From assembly GCA_024760905.1 (NCBI GenBank), contig CM045746.1:8754466-8818465 (forward strand): 64,000 nucleotides of DNA, read 5' to 3'. Below, piece by piece: positions 32,305-43,486 of this stretch (positions are counted from its first letter, which is position 1; each line of letters starts with the position of its first letter). Position numbers and translations under genes: made by a program. The notes beneath the pieces were generated by a model, which worked only from the letters and a program-made list of their open reading frames with translations, was not told where the DNA came from and did no database searches. This stretch comes from Plotosus lineatus (lineage: Eukaryota > Chordata > Actinopteri > Siluriformes > Plotosidae).

Positions 32305-32884
32305 TTACAGAAGAATGTGTGCACCTTATCAAATTGCATGCCAGTTTCTTCACATTTGAACTCAGTACAACTGAATTCATCATGTGTGAATGTGAGGGAT
32401 GTAAATATTGTTATCAAGTGAGCAGAAGGTTTGAATTTCAAATCCCAAGACAGCCAGAGAGCCCTTTATTTTAGTTTATTTTACAATTCTACTATCACAC
32501 TGCAGTCATATTAAGAAACTAGAATGATTGACAATTAATTAAGGGGTTTGAATGCCTCGATTGTTTTCTGCCAATTAGTTGCCCTCTCTCCAGTCCATCC
32601 ACCACTCATCTCCCATTAGCAATCTCCCAGTGTGTTAAATTGGAAAAATTAATCCATATTACCTATTTTTTGATTCCCAGCATTTGTTGCTTTGCTGTGA
32701 ACAAAACCCTGACCACACCCATTCACAGATTTTCAGCAAACTTGGTGGAACCACTACTTTAAGTTTTAAAGATGATCTGCTCTTGCCACATCAAGCTCAA
32801 AGGTGAAGGTCAGAGCAAGGTCACAAATTTTTGGATCTTGGAGACCATATTACTTTGAAAGAAATGTTGTTACTGACACAATCA
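32303..32884. other. No gene recognised
   Basis: Unique-looking. TTCAGCAAACTTGGTGGAAC near 32734 resembles a dispersed fish repeat, but the family is not identified. Confidence 0.4.
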
Positions 32885-33175
32885 ATCATTTACGAACAGC
32901 TTAGTCCTATTACGGTCACTGGGAAGTTGGAGCCTATCTCAGTCAACCTTGTGTGAGGGCATAGTACACCCTGAACAACTCACCAGTGCCAACACTTGCA
33001 ACCTTTCACATTCACACCCAGCGGCAAGTTGGAAAAGCTACTTATTCTCGTGAGCACGTCTTTGGACTGTCGGAAGAAAACGTATGGAGTAGCAGAGGAA
33101 ACCTCTTTAAGCACGGGCAGAGTATGCAAACTCCACAGAGAAATGCCCGAGCCAGCCATGGTACTCAAAGCCAGT
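32885..33175 (-). mobile_element. SINE-3, diverged
   Basis: On the plus strand: tail B pieces (TACACCCTGAACAACTCACC), TTTGGACTGTCGGAAG, and GCAAACTCCACAGAGAAATG before a decayed head. Confidence 0.65.
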
Positions 33176-33215
33176 ACCAGCACAGTGTATTTCAGTTCAC
33201 TTCATTCATGGGTTT

Positions 33216-33682
33216 GTTTTGAGCCCAACTTAACCATGCTGCTTATTGGTTGTTATAGGTCGCTTCTGCCCCATCCCTGCCCTGCCCACCCAACTGTCTA
33301 ATTACATGTACTGATGATAGACAATACAAGTGGTTGTCAAAAGCACTCAGTTACACTCAAGCGTTCACGTGCTGTGTGTCAGCATTTATAATTATTTGCT
33401 CATGCTTTGACTTTTGAAGATATCCAGAGGAGCTTTCCTTTAATGTCAGCCTTTTTTATTTTTGCATGGCATTTAAAAGCAAATACAATTTGCTCAGTTA
33501 TTAATTTTGTCGAAGTGAAAATCAGAACAATTGCTTATTTTTCTGTATTTGCTGTTATATTATTTTATCATTATTATCAGCAGTAAATGAAGAAAAATGA
33601 GAAAAAAAAAATCAAAGTTTCTGGGTGTGTATTTTGTGATATTGTTTCAAAATATTAGAAAAAGAACATACAAATTCATCAT
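33216..33682. other. No gene recognised
   Basis: AT-rich, no repeat family identified. Confidence 0.5.
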
Positions 33683-33962
33683 TCATTCATTCGCCAACTA
33701 TTTTATCTTACCAGGGTGGCCTATCTTAGCTGACTCAAGGTGAAAGTGTGGTACCCCCTGAACAACTCACCAGTCCATCACAGGGTTAACAAACACACAA
33801 CCATTCACACTCACACCTAGGGCTGATTCTGAACATCCAGTAAGCCTTATGGGCATGCATGTCTTTGTACCATGAGAGGCCCTCGCCAAGCCCAGGTCTC
33901 AAAGCAAGGACCCTCTTGATGTAGCACAGACGTCCGTACCACTATGCCATTGTGCCATCCTT
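33683..33962 (-). mobile_element. SINE-3, diverged, small deletions
   Basis: Inverted tail B, CAACCATTCACACTCACACC, GGCATGCATGTCTTTG, then the inverted head ACCACTATGCCATTGTGCCA. Confidence 0.68.
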
Positions 33963-34269
33963 ATTTAATGTTTAATGATTGTGAATAAAGTTAAATTACT
34001 ACATCACACAGAAATGGGACTAATATATAGTTCAAAGGAACGGTGTAATCCAATTGGTCTGCTGTCTAGGCATTAATCAACATTATCCAGCATGGATAAG
34101 GTTTGAATCATAAATGACGGACATTCACGGTTTCTATTTTTCCTCTGTCTTTTATCAAAAATGTATTTAAGCTCAGGGTTTTTTTTATTGGTCTGTGCTT
34201 TTGTGGATGGTATTAATGTGGATGGAAGTCCAAATCCTTCAGTGGGTATCATCAATTGGTTTAATATTA

Positions 34270-34640
34270 TCTCAGCACTTGATAATGGAATTAGAACCAT
34301 GCATAGATGTATAGCTTAAGTAAAGAAGCATAACAACAGTGGACTGAACATGTAGCCCTATGGAACACCAGTGCTCAGAATAAGGGTCCTCTACGTATGA
34401 CGTAAGACTTTCTCCATGAAATAAAAGCATCTTGTTATGTCCTGTCAACGGTAACCCATCCACCACCATGATCCTGCAAATAAACAGACCCCGAAGCTGT
34501 AAGGAATGTTCTTGTTGGTAGACACCAAATGGAGGCAAGAAGGTTAAATGGGAATGCTGATTTTTTTCACTTACAATGGTGTAGAGTACTGATGTGTAGG
34601 TTAATTGTTTTGGAGTGTAGACCCATACATTATGGAATAC
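34270..34640 (-). pseudogene. Decayed LINE reverse transcriptase fragment
   Basis: On the minus strand one frame reads LILSTGVP, stop, GYMFSPLLLCFFT at about 34310-34390. This is the RT motif B pattern (S/N)TG(V/A)PQG..(L/F)SPLL with Gln changed to a stop. Other motifs are lost. Probably of the L2/CR1 group. Confidence 0.4.
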
Positions 34641-34649
34641 AAGTGACAT

Positions 34650-35639
34650 TTGTACCCTCTACTGTGGCTCCTGAGGCTGGTTTTGTAATCTCAGAAAATA
34701 CTCAAAACAAAAATGAGTGGAATGAAAACAGGCTTAAAAACCAAACAGGATTTTCATGATCAGGTATTTTGAAGTGAGTAAACATCAGCTCTTCTAATGA
34801 TTACAAGGATTACTCTACAGCCTCACTGCACGTGTCTGGAAATCCCTTTGTACGTGTGTTGCTGAGTAACAGAAAAGCACTGATGTAACACTCAGACTGA
34901 TGTCTACATGCATGGACAACAGCCTTGCACCCGATTTACAATCAAGAATTCACAGATCTACAAGCTTCACAATTATTAGCGACTGTGTCCTGATTGCTTG
35001 GGTGTGTATAATGAGCAAAGATTGAAATATTGTTCAGTTCCTACTGAGAAATATAAAGGGTTGGAGTAATATGTGTGAGCTGAAAAAATTTTGCCATGTG
35101 CATTACAAAACAAAAAGGCATGGGCTTGTAGGCCATTGACAGCTGTCATTGCTGGCTGGGGAAAGTTCATTTCAGTGACAAATGAAGTTGTAAATCAATG
35201 TACAGTTCAGTATTTGTATTCAGAAACCACATGTGGGTGTGGCCTAATTATGAACTCTATCATGATGCCCCAAGTGGTCAGAATGACGTGTCAATTCTTG
35301 CTCAGACAATTCGTCAAGCTCAGATACATGTAAGATTTTCACACAAATTTAGTTGAATGAATGTTCCCAAAATTCAAACAAATAGTGAAATTGAAACCTC
35401 TGTGACTACATTCAGGCAGTTACTGGAGATAAACAAACGAGTAAATGAAAATTAATTCAGAGTAAAGTTTCACATAGCCAAAATGACATCACAATAGATG
35501 ACAGTTGGCGATTTTTAAATTTGTTATTCTTTACCATACAGAGGTCAGCGGGCATTAACTCATTAGTATTTCACACATATCCCTTGAAGTCTGGGAACTA
35601 CTATTTTTAGAACCAGGAGGATGTGGTCAGCATTCATAG
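34650..35639. other. No gene recognised
   Basis: ORFs of 60-80 codons show no motif or splice context. Confidence 0.5.
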
Positions 35640-35745
35640 GAAGTCTGGTGAGGCTGTTCAGAGTGTACCTGCCTGCATTCAGAGTCAACTGAGCCAGAGA
35701 CCCCATGACCCCAATAGTGACTGAGCGATTTGAGTGAGTGAGGAA
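35640..35745 (+). mobile_element. SINE tail B fragment
   Basis: GAGGCTGTTCAGAGTGTACC and AGAGACCCCATGACCCCAAT follow the order of tail B. Confidence 0.55.
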
Positions 35746-35864
35746 CTTTTCATCCTTTCCGGGATCTTGGATAAGAATGGAAGAAAGGAAATAGGAGCGA
35801 AGAAATCTTTGGTATCATAGAGAGTCAACTTCTTAATTAGATGCTAAACTAAGCGTGGAGCAGA

Positions 35865-36170
35865 GGGTGGCATGGTCATGTTGTGGTTAGCACGTCTGTG
35901 TCACAGCAAGAAGGTCCTGGGTTCAAATCCCAGATTGAGCTTTTCTTTGTGGTGTTTGTGTGGGTTTCCTCCCACAGTCTAAAAACATGCACAGTAGGTT
36001 AAATGGCTGTTCCAAATTGCCCAGGTGTGAATGGGAGTATGAATGGTTGTGTGAGTGTTGACCCTGTGATGGCCTGGCGAACTGTCCAGGGTGTAACCTG
36101 CCCTCGCATGGAGTCAGCTGAGATGGGTGTCAGCCTCCCTGCAACCTGAGTTAGGATTAAGCAGAATAAA
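35865..36170 (+). mobile_element. SINE-3 with tail B
   Basis: Head with GTTGTGGTTAGCACGTCTG, then CACAGCAAGAAGGTCCTGGG and B box GGTTCAAATCC, body and tail B, ending TTAGGATTAAGCAGAATA. Confidence 0.85.
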
Positions 36171-37142
36171 TGTCTGGAGAAGTATTGGATGGGGTTGGAT
36201 CAAAGGAAATAGGTTGTTGGATGATTTGTTGTCATCATTCTATCTTCTGTGAAAATGTACTGTATTGGACAATATTAAGTGGCTGGATGACTCGAGGATC
36301 TTAGAGACCACCTTGAAGTCATAAGCATAGCTCAGGATTGGAGAAGGTCAAAGTATAAAGGCCAGGGTAACACTCCTAGATTTCATGCAATTATACAATG
36401 AAGGTAACTAATCTCATAAAATATGGGCAAGAACAGGGTAAAGAACAAAAGAACATGGATGATGCCACAGATATCTATGGTCGAGAGCCCAAAGGGGATC
36501 ACTTGGTGGGATGGATGGTAGACTAAACAATCACTGGCATGAATATGCTTGAATATGGTGAAAAAGATTGATATCAAATTGTTTGATGTTATTTAATATC
36601 AAAAAGCTGGTTGAAAGGTAGTTGGTGGGAACTGGCAAAAATATCCCCGTTGACAGTGGTGTAGTGGTAAAAAAAAAAAAAAAAAAAAAAAAAAAGTGGG
36701 CATACTATGAGCAGGTATAAATTACATTCCACTTCTCTCCAGCATAGTGATAATATTACAAATTCTCGCAAGACAAAATAATTGCGTACATGCTGCATGT
36801 TTGATAAAATAAGTGAATATACGGCATATACTCGCGTGAACGCCCAACTACAGCCCTGCCCGTTGATAGAAAATAAGGCAGAAATCCCAAAACAAGAAAG
36901 TGACAATAATTTGCTGATTTCACTATTACATCCTGGAAGTTCTCAAATCAAGATGGTTGCTATTCTAAATTAAAGAACTAATGGACTCACCATAACATTT
37001 ACAGCATTTAGCAGATGCTTTTATTGAGAGCTTTAAAGTCACTATCAGATATTATTATATTGGTTTGTTAGAACATAGCCTATGTATACAGTTATCCAAA
37101 CTCAGTCGTCCGGTGTTGGTGTATGTTTTTTGTTTGTTTTTT

Positions 37143-37173
<31 letters not shown>

Positions 37174-37189
37174 TTGTGTGTGCAGTACA
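36171..37189. other. No gene recognised; A27 tract and (GT)n
   Basis: A27 at 36669-36695 follows GACAGTGGTGTAGTGGTAA, and (GT)n lies at 37149-37180. ACATTTACAGCATTTAGCAG near 36999 is a motif I know as dispersed in fish genomes. Confidence 0.4.
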
Positions 37190-38225
37190 GTGCTAATCTA
37201 AATGCTGCCAAAACTCAGCTGTCTAGACATCCAGAGGATGTTCATTCCACCACCTTGGAGCCAGAACAGAGAAGAGTTTAGATGCATTTTCCCCTTGTTT
37301 TTTGGTCAAAGTAGGGACTTGTCTATCAGTACTGGAGGATCTGAAAGAACGTGGTGCAGTGTGGTGTGCAATTAGTACTTTGAGGTAAGAAGGTGCAGAT
37401 CCATTTTTGGCTTTGAGGGTAAGCATTGGTGTTTTAAATCTAATGTGAACAGCTACAGGAAGCCATTGGAACGATCATAGCATTGATGTGGTGTGGGACA
37501 ATTTGGGCAGTTTGAAAACAAGCCATGCAGCTGCATTGTGGATCATTTGCAGAGGATGAATAAAGACCTGCCAGTAGTGAGTTGCAGTAATCTAGTGTTG
37601 AGATGACAATGGATTGAACAATTGTCTGAGTGGCCACAGTGCAAAAAGAAATGGCCAAATCCTTCAGATGTTAAAGGGAAGAAATCGACATGATCAAGTG
37701 ATTGTCCATGGTTACTCCAAGACTTTGTGCAGTGCCTGAAGGAGAGGTCACAGCATTGTCCAATGAAATTGCAAGATCTTAATGTGGGATGAGTCAGCTG
37801 AAAGCTTCAGCTGGTGTGCTGCCCTCCATGAGGAGACACTTTCCAGACATGCAGAGATCTTGACAGAAACATCAGAAACATCAATGTCTAAGGGAGGAAA
37901 AGAAAGAATAAGTTGAGTGCCATCTGCATAGCAGTGGTATGAGAACCCATGTGAGGATATAACATCACTGAGGGACATGATATAAAGAGAGAACAGACAT
38001 GAACCAAGAACTTCCAGGTAGGAAGTAAACTATTGCCATGCTGCACCGTAAATTCCTAGACTCCTGAAGACGGACAAGTGAGTCTTGGAGTTGAACTTGT
38101 CAAATGCTGCTAAAAGTTCAAGGAGGATGAGGACAAATGACATCTTAGCTGATCTTGCAGCATGTAATTCCTCTGTGACATCCAAGAGTGTATAGTCTCT
38201 ATGTGATGTTTTGAAGCAATTATTC
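37190..38225 (-). pseudogene. L2-type LINE reverse transcriptase/C-terminal fragment
   Basis: Minus-strand frames give ELHAARSAKMSFVLILLELL and AAFDKFNSKTHLSVFRSLGI (motif A region). Next come [20 protein letters not shown] (motif C with ADG for the usual ADD), VISTLDYCNSLLAGL, and the C-terminal SAPSYLK and FSVLAPRWWNEHPLDV. This order is that of fish L2 elements. The stretch between motif A and motif C is shortened, several frames are needed, and a catalytic Asp is lost. Confidence 0.75.
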
Positions 38226-38440
38226 AATTCAATTCAGTTAAATTTTTAGAGCACTTTTTAAAGTTGACATTGTCACAAAGCAGCTTTACACAGTAAAACA
38301 GTGAAAGTAGGGGCTTACAAATTATAAAGGAATTTAAACATTTTCTATTACCCATACATATCCCTAAAATAAATAGATTAATTGTTAAGTGAAAAGCAGC
38401 TATAGGATCACAGACATAAAAATGCACCCAATACAAGAGA
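38222..38440 (+). repeat. Dispersed teleost repeat (ATTCAATTCAATTCAG... family)
   Basis: Starts ATTCAATTCAATTCAGTTAA and includes GACATTGTCACAAAGCAGCT followed by TTACA. I know this combination as the start of an interspersed repeat common in otophysan fish. It begins where the L2 fragment ends. Confidence 0.5.
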
Positions 38441-38462
38441 GGAATATTTCAATCAGGACCAA

Positions 38463-38810
38463 ATTTATTTATTTATGTTCCAAATTGGTCAACCCTATTA
38501 GGGCCACGGTGAGACTGGAGCCCATCTCAACTGGCTTTGTGTGAAGACAGGATAACACCCTTAACAGCTCACCAGTTACCATTACAGGGTAACACACAAC
38601 CATTCACATTCACACCCAGGTGCATTCTGGAACACCCATTTAGCCTAATGTGCATTTATCTGGACTGAAGAAATACACTGGAGTGCATGGAGGAACCTCA
38701 CACAAGCGCAAAAATATGCAAACTCCACACAGAAACACTGTTGCCAAACAATGAATTTGAACCCAAGACCTTGCTGTTTCATGAACATGCTAACCCTAAA
38801 GACAGGTTAA
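38463..38810 (-). mobile_element. SINE-3, diverged
   Basis: Tail B complement, CAACCATTCACATTCACACC, GCAAACTCCACACAGAAACA and a decayed head. Confidence 0.7.
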
Positions 38811-38851
38811 CATACCAAGTATCCTATAGGCTGCCATACAGTTCCAAGTTT

Positions 38852-39210
38852 AAGAAGGAGAAGAAGAAGAAGAAGAAGAAGAAGAAAAAGTTGGTTGGGA
38901 TTTACTGTAATTTACTGTAGGATTTATGGACAAGTAATAAACCCATGTCTCCACAGATAAAGCATATCTAAAGTCTACACAAAAACAATAATAAAAAGCA
39001 AGAAACAAACAAACAAAAAAAGACCAAGGCATCATCACCATCATCAACAGTATCATCATCATAACCATAACCACCATCATCATCAACATCATCACCACTA
39101 TCATCATCACTATCACCTCATCATCATCACCACCACCACCATCTTCATCATCACCACCGCCACCTTCATCATTACCATCATCATTACCATCATCAGCAGC
39201 AGCAGCACAA
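38852..39210. repeat. (GAA)n and interrupted (CAT)n arrays
   Basis: (GAA)12 at 38852-38890 and a degenerate CAT/CAC trinucleotide array at 39033-39210. Confidence 0.85.
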
Positions 39211-39237
39211 TTACCATTAGTAATATTTTGGAATGTT

Positions 39238-39520
39238 ACAGGGCAGAACATCCATCTCACAGCAAGAAAGTCCTGGATTCCTTTCTCAGTCTAGGAAGAG
39301 GAATGTCTTTGTGGATTTTTCATATTCTCTATATTCCTTGTGTTGGTTTCCTCCAGGTAGCAGTCCAAATACTTTCACGCTCAGATAATTGACTGTTCCA
39401 AATTGACCCTAGGTGTAATTGTGAGTGTGAATAGTTGGGTGTGTATTAGAACTGTGATGGTTTGGCGAGCTGTTCAGGGTGTACCCCGTCTTCTCCCAGA
39501 GTCAGCTGAGATAGGCTCCA
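39238..39520 (+). mobile_element. SINE-3, diverged
   Basis: CATCTCACAGCAAGAAAGTC, TTGTGTTGGTTTCCTCCAG and tail B pieces (GGCGAGCTGTTCAGGGTGTA). The head is truncated. Confidence 0.7.
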
Positions 39521-40529
39521 TGTAAACCATTTAGACTTGTTTTTTTGTGTGTGTGCGGCTCTGATTCTTTATCTCTATGATTCACACCATGTGGGAGTTT
39601 AGCAGAATGTTTTGGATTGTGTGAGGAATCTTGAGGAGCCATGAGGAGAACCAAAACCGTTTTCTATTGAAGCAAATTCCAGACAGTAAACACATCTTTA
39701 CTGATCAAACACATTTCAGTACACTTTGTCCAGACTCCATGTTTTGTTTTACTCCCCGTTATCTTTATAGCTGTACAAATATCTTTTTATATCTACTGCA
39801 TGGTTCACCCGGTGTGTTTCACAATCTTTCCCAGCTGATCCATCCATTTAAGTCCAGGAATGAAGAAAGTTTTATCTAATCTTATAACCAAGTCCACAAA
39901 TCTCAGATCGTGACAAACTTTCCTAAACAGCCTCAGCATTATCCTCACTGTTTATTCTTTTTATGTCTTTTTTTAGCTTTTTTAATTTGAGTTGAATTTG
40001 ATTATTAATACATTTCCCATGATCACGTCCAGCTTTAAAATTATTATTTATGATTTAATGTGTAACTCGGGCGTTATTAAATGGAATGATGAAAGTGAGA
40101 AAATTGAAGAGTTGTAAAATCTTATCAGATATCTGATTATCAGATTAAACCTCATTTCCCAGCAAGACGTGATGAAATAGCCATTAATAACATCATTTAC
40201 ATTTCCAGTAAGTGTAAGTGCACCTGAAAGCTGCGTAATTGCGTTCGCATATAAAATGTCATGGATGTCTGCAGTGTAGAAAATAGATTGAAGTTGCAGG
40301 TAAAATCATGTGAAGCTTATAGGGAGTGCTATGATTGTTGCAAAAACACTTGTACTTTTACTATACTTTACCTGATATTGCTACAATACTCAGCTGATGT
40401 AGAACTGGTGTACAGCTCAACAGAAAAAAATGTCATTTTTTTTCTAATTGTTGTAAAAAATATCGAAAGTTTAATGTAGACCAATCATTACAAATGCGCC
40501 ACATGATCCAAGAAGTGTATTACCTCATT
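39521..40529. other. No gene recognised
   Basis: AT-rich, only short ORFs. Confidence 0.5.
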
Positions 40530-40834
40530 TGCAGAACTGTACTCTAATCCTGTTAGGGTCCCAGGGAAGCTGTAGCCTATCTCAGCCAACACTGAACAAA
40601 GCTGAGGTACACTCTGAACAGCTCAACAGTCTATCGTCGGGCCAAAACTCATGCCATTGGCAATGTAGAACATCCAATTAACCAAATGTGCCTGTCTTTG
40701 GGGGAAACTAGAGTACATAAATGAAATGCATTCAAGCCAGGGACAACATGTAAACTCTATACAGAAACACAATTGTTGAGCTTGGGACTTGAACTGAGGA
40801 TATTTTTGCTGTGACACAGGTGTAGGTGACACTT
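40530..40834 (-). mobile_element. SINE-3, diverged, abutting RTE copy E
   Basis: Inverted tail B (TACACTCTGAACAGCTCAAC), CATCCAATTAACCAAATGTG, and a decayed head at 40800-40830, directly followed by the RTE 3' end. Confidence 0.65.
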
Positions 40835-40857
40835 TCTTTTCCTTTCGGCTGTTCCCT

Positions 40858-43445
40858 TCAGGGGTCGCCACAGCAAATCATCTGCCTCCATCTCAGCCTG
40901 TCGTCTGCTTCTTCTCTTATGCCAATGACTTTCATGTCCTCCTTCACCACATCCATAAATCTCTTCTTTGGTCTTCCTCTAGGCCTTCTGCCTGGTAGTT
41001 CCAACCTCAGCATCCTACTACCAATATATTCACTATCCCTCCTCTGTACATGTTCAAACCATCTCAATGTAGCCTCTCTGACTTTGTCTCCAAAACCTCT
41101 AACATGTGCTGTCCCTCTGATGTACTCAATCCTGATCCTATCCATCCTCGTTACTCCCAGAGAGAACCTCAACATTTTCATCTCTGCTACCTCCAGCGCT
41201 GCTTCCTGTATTTTCGAAAGTGCCACTGTTTGTAAACCATACAACATCGCTGGCCTCAAAACCGTCTTGTACACTTTTCCTTTCATTCTTGCTGATACTC
41301 TCCTATCACACATCACACCGGACACTTTTCTCCAACCATTCCAACCTGCCTGCACACGCTTCTTCACCTCTTTTCCACACTCTCCATTGCTATGGATTGT
41401 TGAGCCGAAGTACTTAAAATCCTCCACCTTCCTTATCTCTGCTCCTTGTAACCTCACCGTTCCTCTTGGGTCCTTTTCATTCACACACATGTATTCTGAC
41501 ATACTGAGGCTAACCTTCATTCCTCTCCTTTCCAGGGCATACCTCCACCTCTCTAGATTTTCCTCCACTTATTCTCTGCTCTCACTACAGATCACAATGT
41601 CATCTGCAAACATCATAGTCCATGGGGAATCTTGTCTAACCTCGTCTGTCAGCCTGTCCATCACTGTAGCAAACAAGAAGGGGCTCAGAGCTGATCCTTG
41701 ATGCAGTCCCACCTCCACCTTGAATTCTTCAGTCATGCCGACAGAACATCTGACCACTGTCTTGCATCTCTCATACATGTCCTGCACTACTCTAACATAC
41801 TTCTCTGCCACTCCAGACTTCCTCATGCAATACCACAGTTCTTCTCTTGGCACCCTGTCATATGCTTTCTCCAAATCCACAAAGGCACAATGCAGATCCC
41901 TCTGACCTTCTCTGTACTTCTCTATTAACATCCTCAAGGCAAACACTGCACCTGTGGTGCTCTTTCTTGGCATGAAACCAAACTGTTGTTCACATATGCT
42001 GACCTCTGCCCTTAGTCTAGCTTCCATTATTCTTTTCCATAACTTCATCGTATGGCTCATCAACTTTATCCCTCTGTAGTTGCCACAACTCTGCACTCTC
42101 CCTTGGTCTTAAAAATGGGCACCAACACACTTCTCCTCCATTCCTCCGGCATCTGCTCACTTTCTAAGACCTTGTTGGATGTTATTGTCAGAAAATCTAC
42201 TGCTACCTCTCCTAGACACTTCCATACCTCCACCGGTATATCATGAGGACCAACTGCCTTTCCACGCTTCATCCTCTTCAGTGCCCTCCTCACTTCATCC
42301 TTACTAATCTTTGCTACTTCCTGGTCCTCAATGGTCACCTCTTCTACTCTTTTTTCTCTCTCATTTTCCTCATTCATCAGCTCTTCAAAGTACTCTTTCC
42401 ATCTTTCCAGCACACTTCTGTCATCAGTCAATACATTTCCCTCTGTCCTTTATCACTCTAACTTGCTGCACGTCCTTCCCATCTCTATCTGTCTGCTGTG
42501 CCAACCTGTATAAATCATTTTCTCCCTCCTTACTATCCAACCTAGCATACAAGTCATCATACACCCTCTGTTTGGCCTTTGACACCGCTACTTTTGCCAT
42601 ACGCTGTGTCTCTCTGTACTCCTGTTTACTCTCTTCGGTCCTCTCTGTGTCCCACTTCTTCTTAGATAACCTCTTCCTTTGTACACACTACAAAAAGAGG
42701 AGGAGTGCAGGAGCACTTCCTCATTCCACCACCAAGTCTCCTTATCTAGTTTCCTTCCAGAGGACACACCAAGTACTCTCCTACCTGTCTCCCTGATCAC
42801 ATTTGCTGTAGTTGTCCAGTCATCTGGAAGCACTTCCTGACCACTCAAAGCCTGTTTCAACTCCTTGAAGACAACATGACACACTTCCTTTTTTAGCTTC
42901 CACCACTTTGTCTTCTGCTCTGCCTTTGCCTTCTTCACCTTCCTCACCATCAGTGTCATCCTGCACACCACCATCCTGTGCTGTTTGGTAACACTCTCAC
43001 CCACTACTACTTTGCAGTCACTGACTTCCTTCAAATTGCATCGCCTGCACAAGATGTAGTCTACCTGTGTGCTCCTACCTCTGCTTTTATAGGTCGACCT
43101 ATGTTCCTGTCTCTTCTGGAAGAAAGTATTCAAGATGACTCGTACTCCATTTGTCTTCTCATTCACACCATGATAAAACAGCTTAAACCCTGCTCCTAAG
43201 CTTCTAGCTTTGCTACCTTTCTACCTGGTCTCCTGAACACACAATATGTCCACCTTCCTCCTCTGCATCATGTCAGCCAGCTCTCTATCTTTTCCCTTCA
43301 TAGTTCCAACATTCAAAGTCCCTACTCTCAGTCCTAGACTCATTTTTTCCCCTCTTCTCTCTCTGCTTACGGACACGCCTCCCGCCTCTCCTTCTTCAAC
43401 CAGCAGTAGTCCAATTTCCACCAGCACCCTGTTGGTTAACAGCAC
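40858..43445 (-). pseudogene. RTE ORF of copy E (deleted endonuclease, RT with stop)
   Basis: The N-terminal endonuclease remnant (LRVGTLNVGTMKGKDRELAD, CVQETR) jumps to NTFFQKRQEH and VDYILCRRC, so the GADFN catalytic region is lost. RT is at 41569-42096 with FVDLEKAYDRVPREELWY, GLHQGSALSPFLFATVMD and MMFADDIVICS. A C-to-T change makes a stop (CAA to TAA) right after SESRE at 41569. The downstream frame 40858-41568 carries motif E-like FKYFGSTIHSNG and the C-terminus. Confidence 0.85.
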
Positions 43446-43486
43446 TGATGGCGGTCATTGTTAACCCGGGTCTCGACCGATCCGGT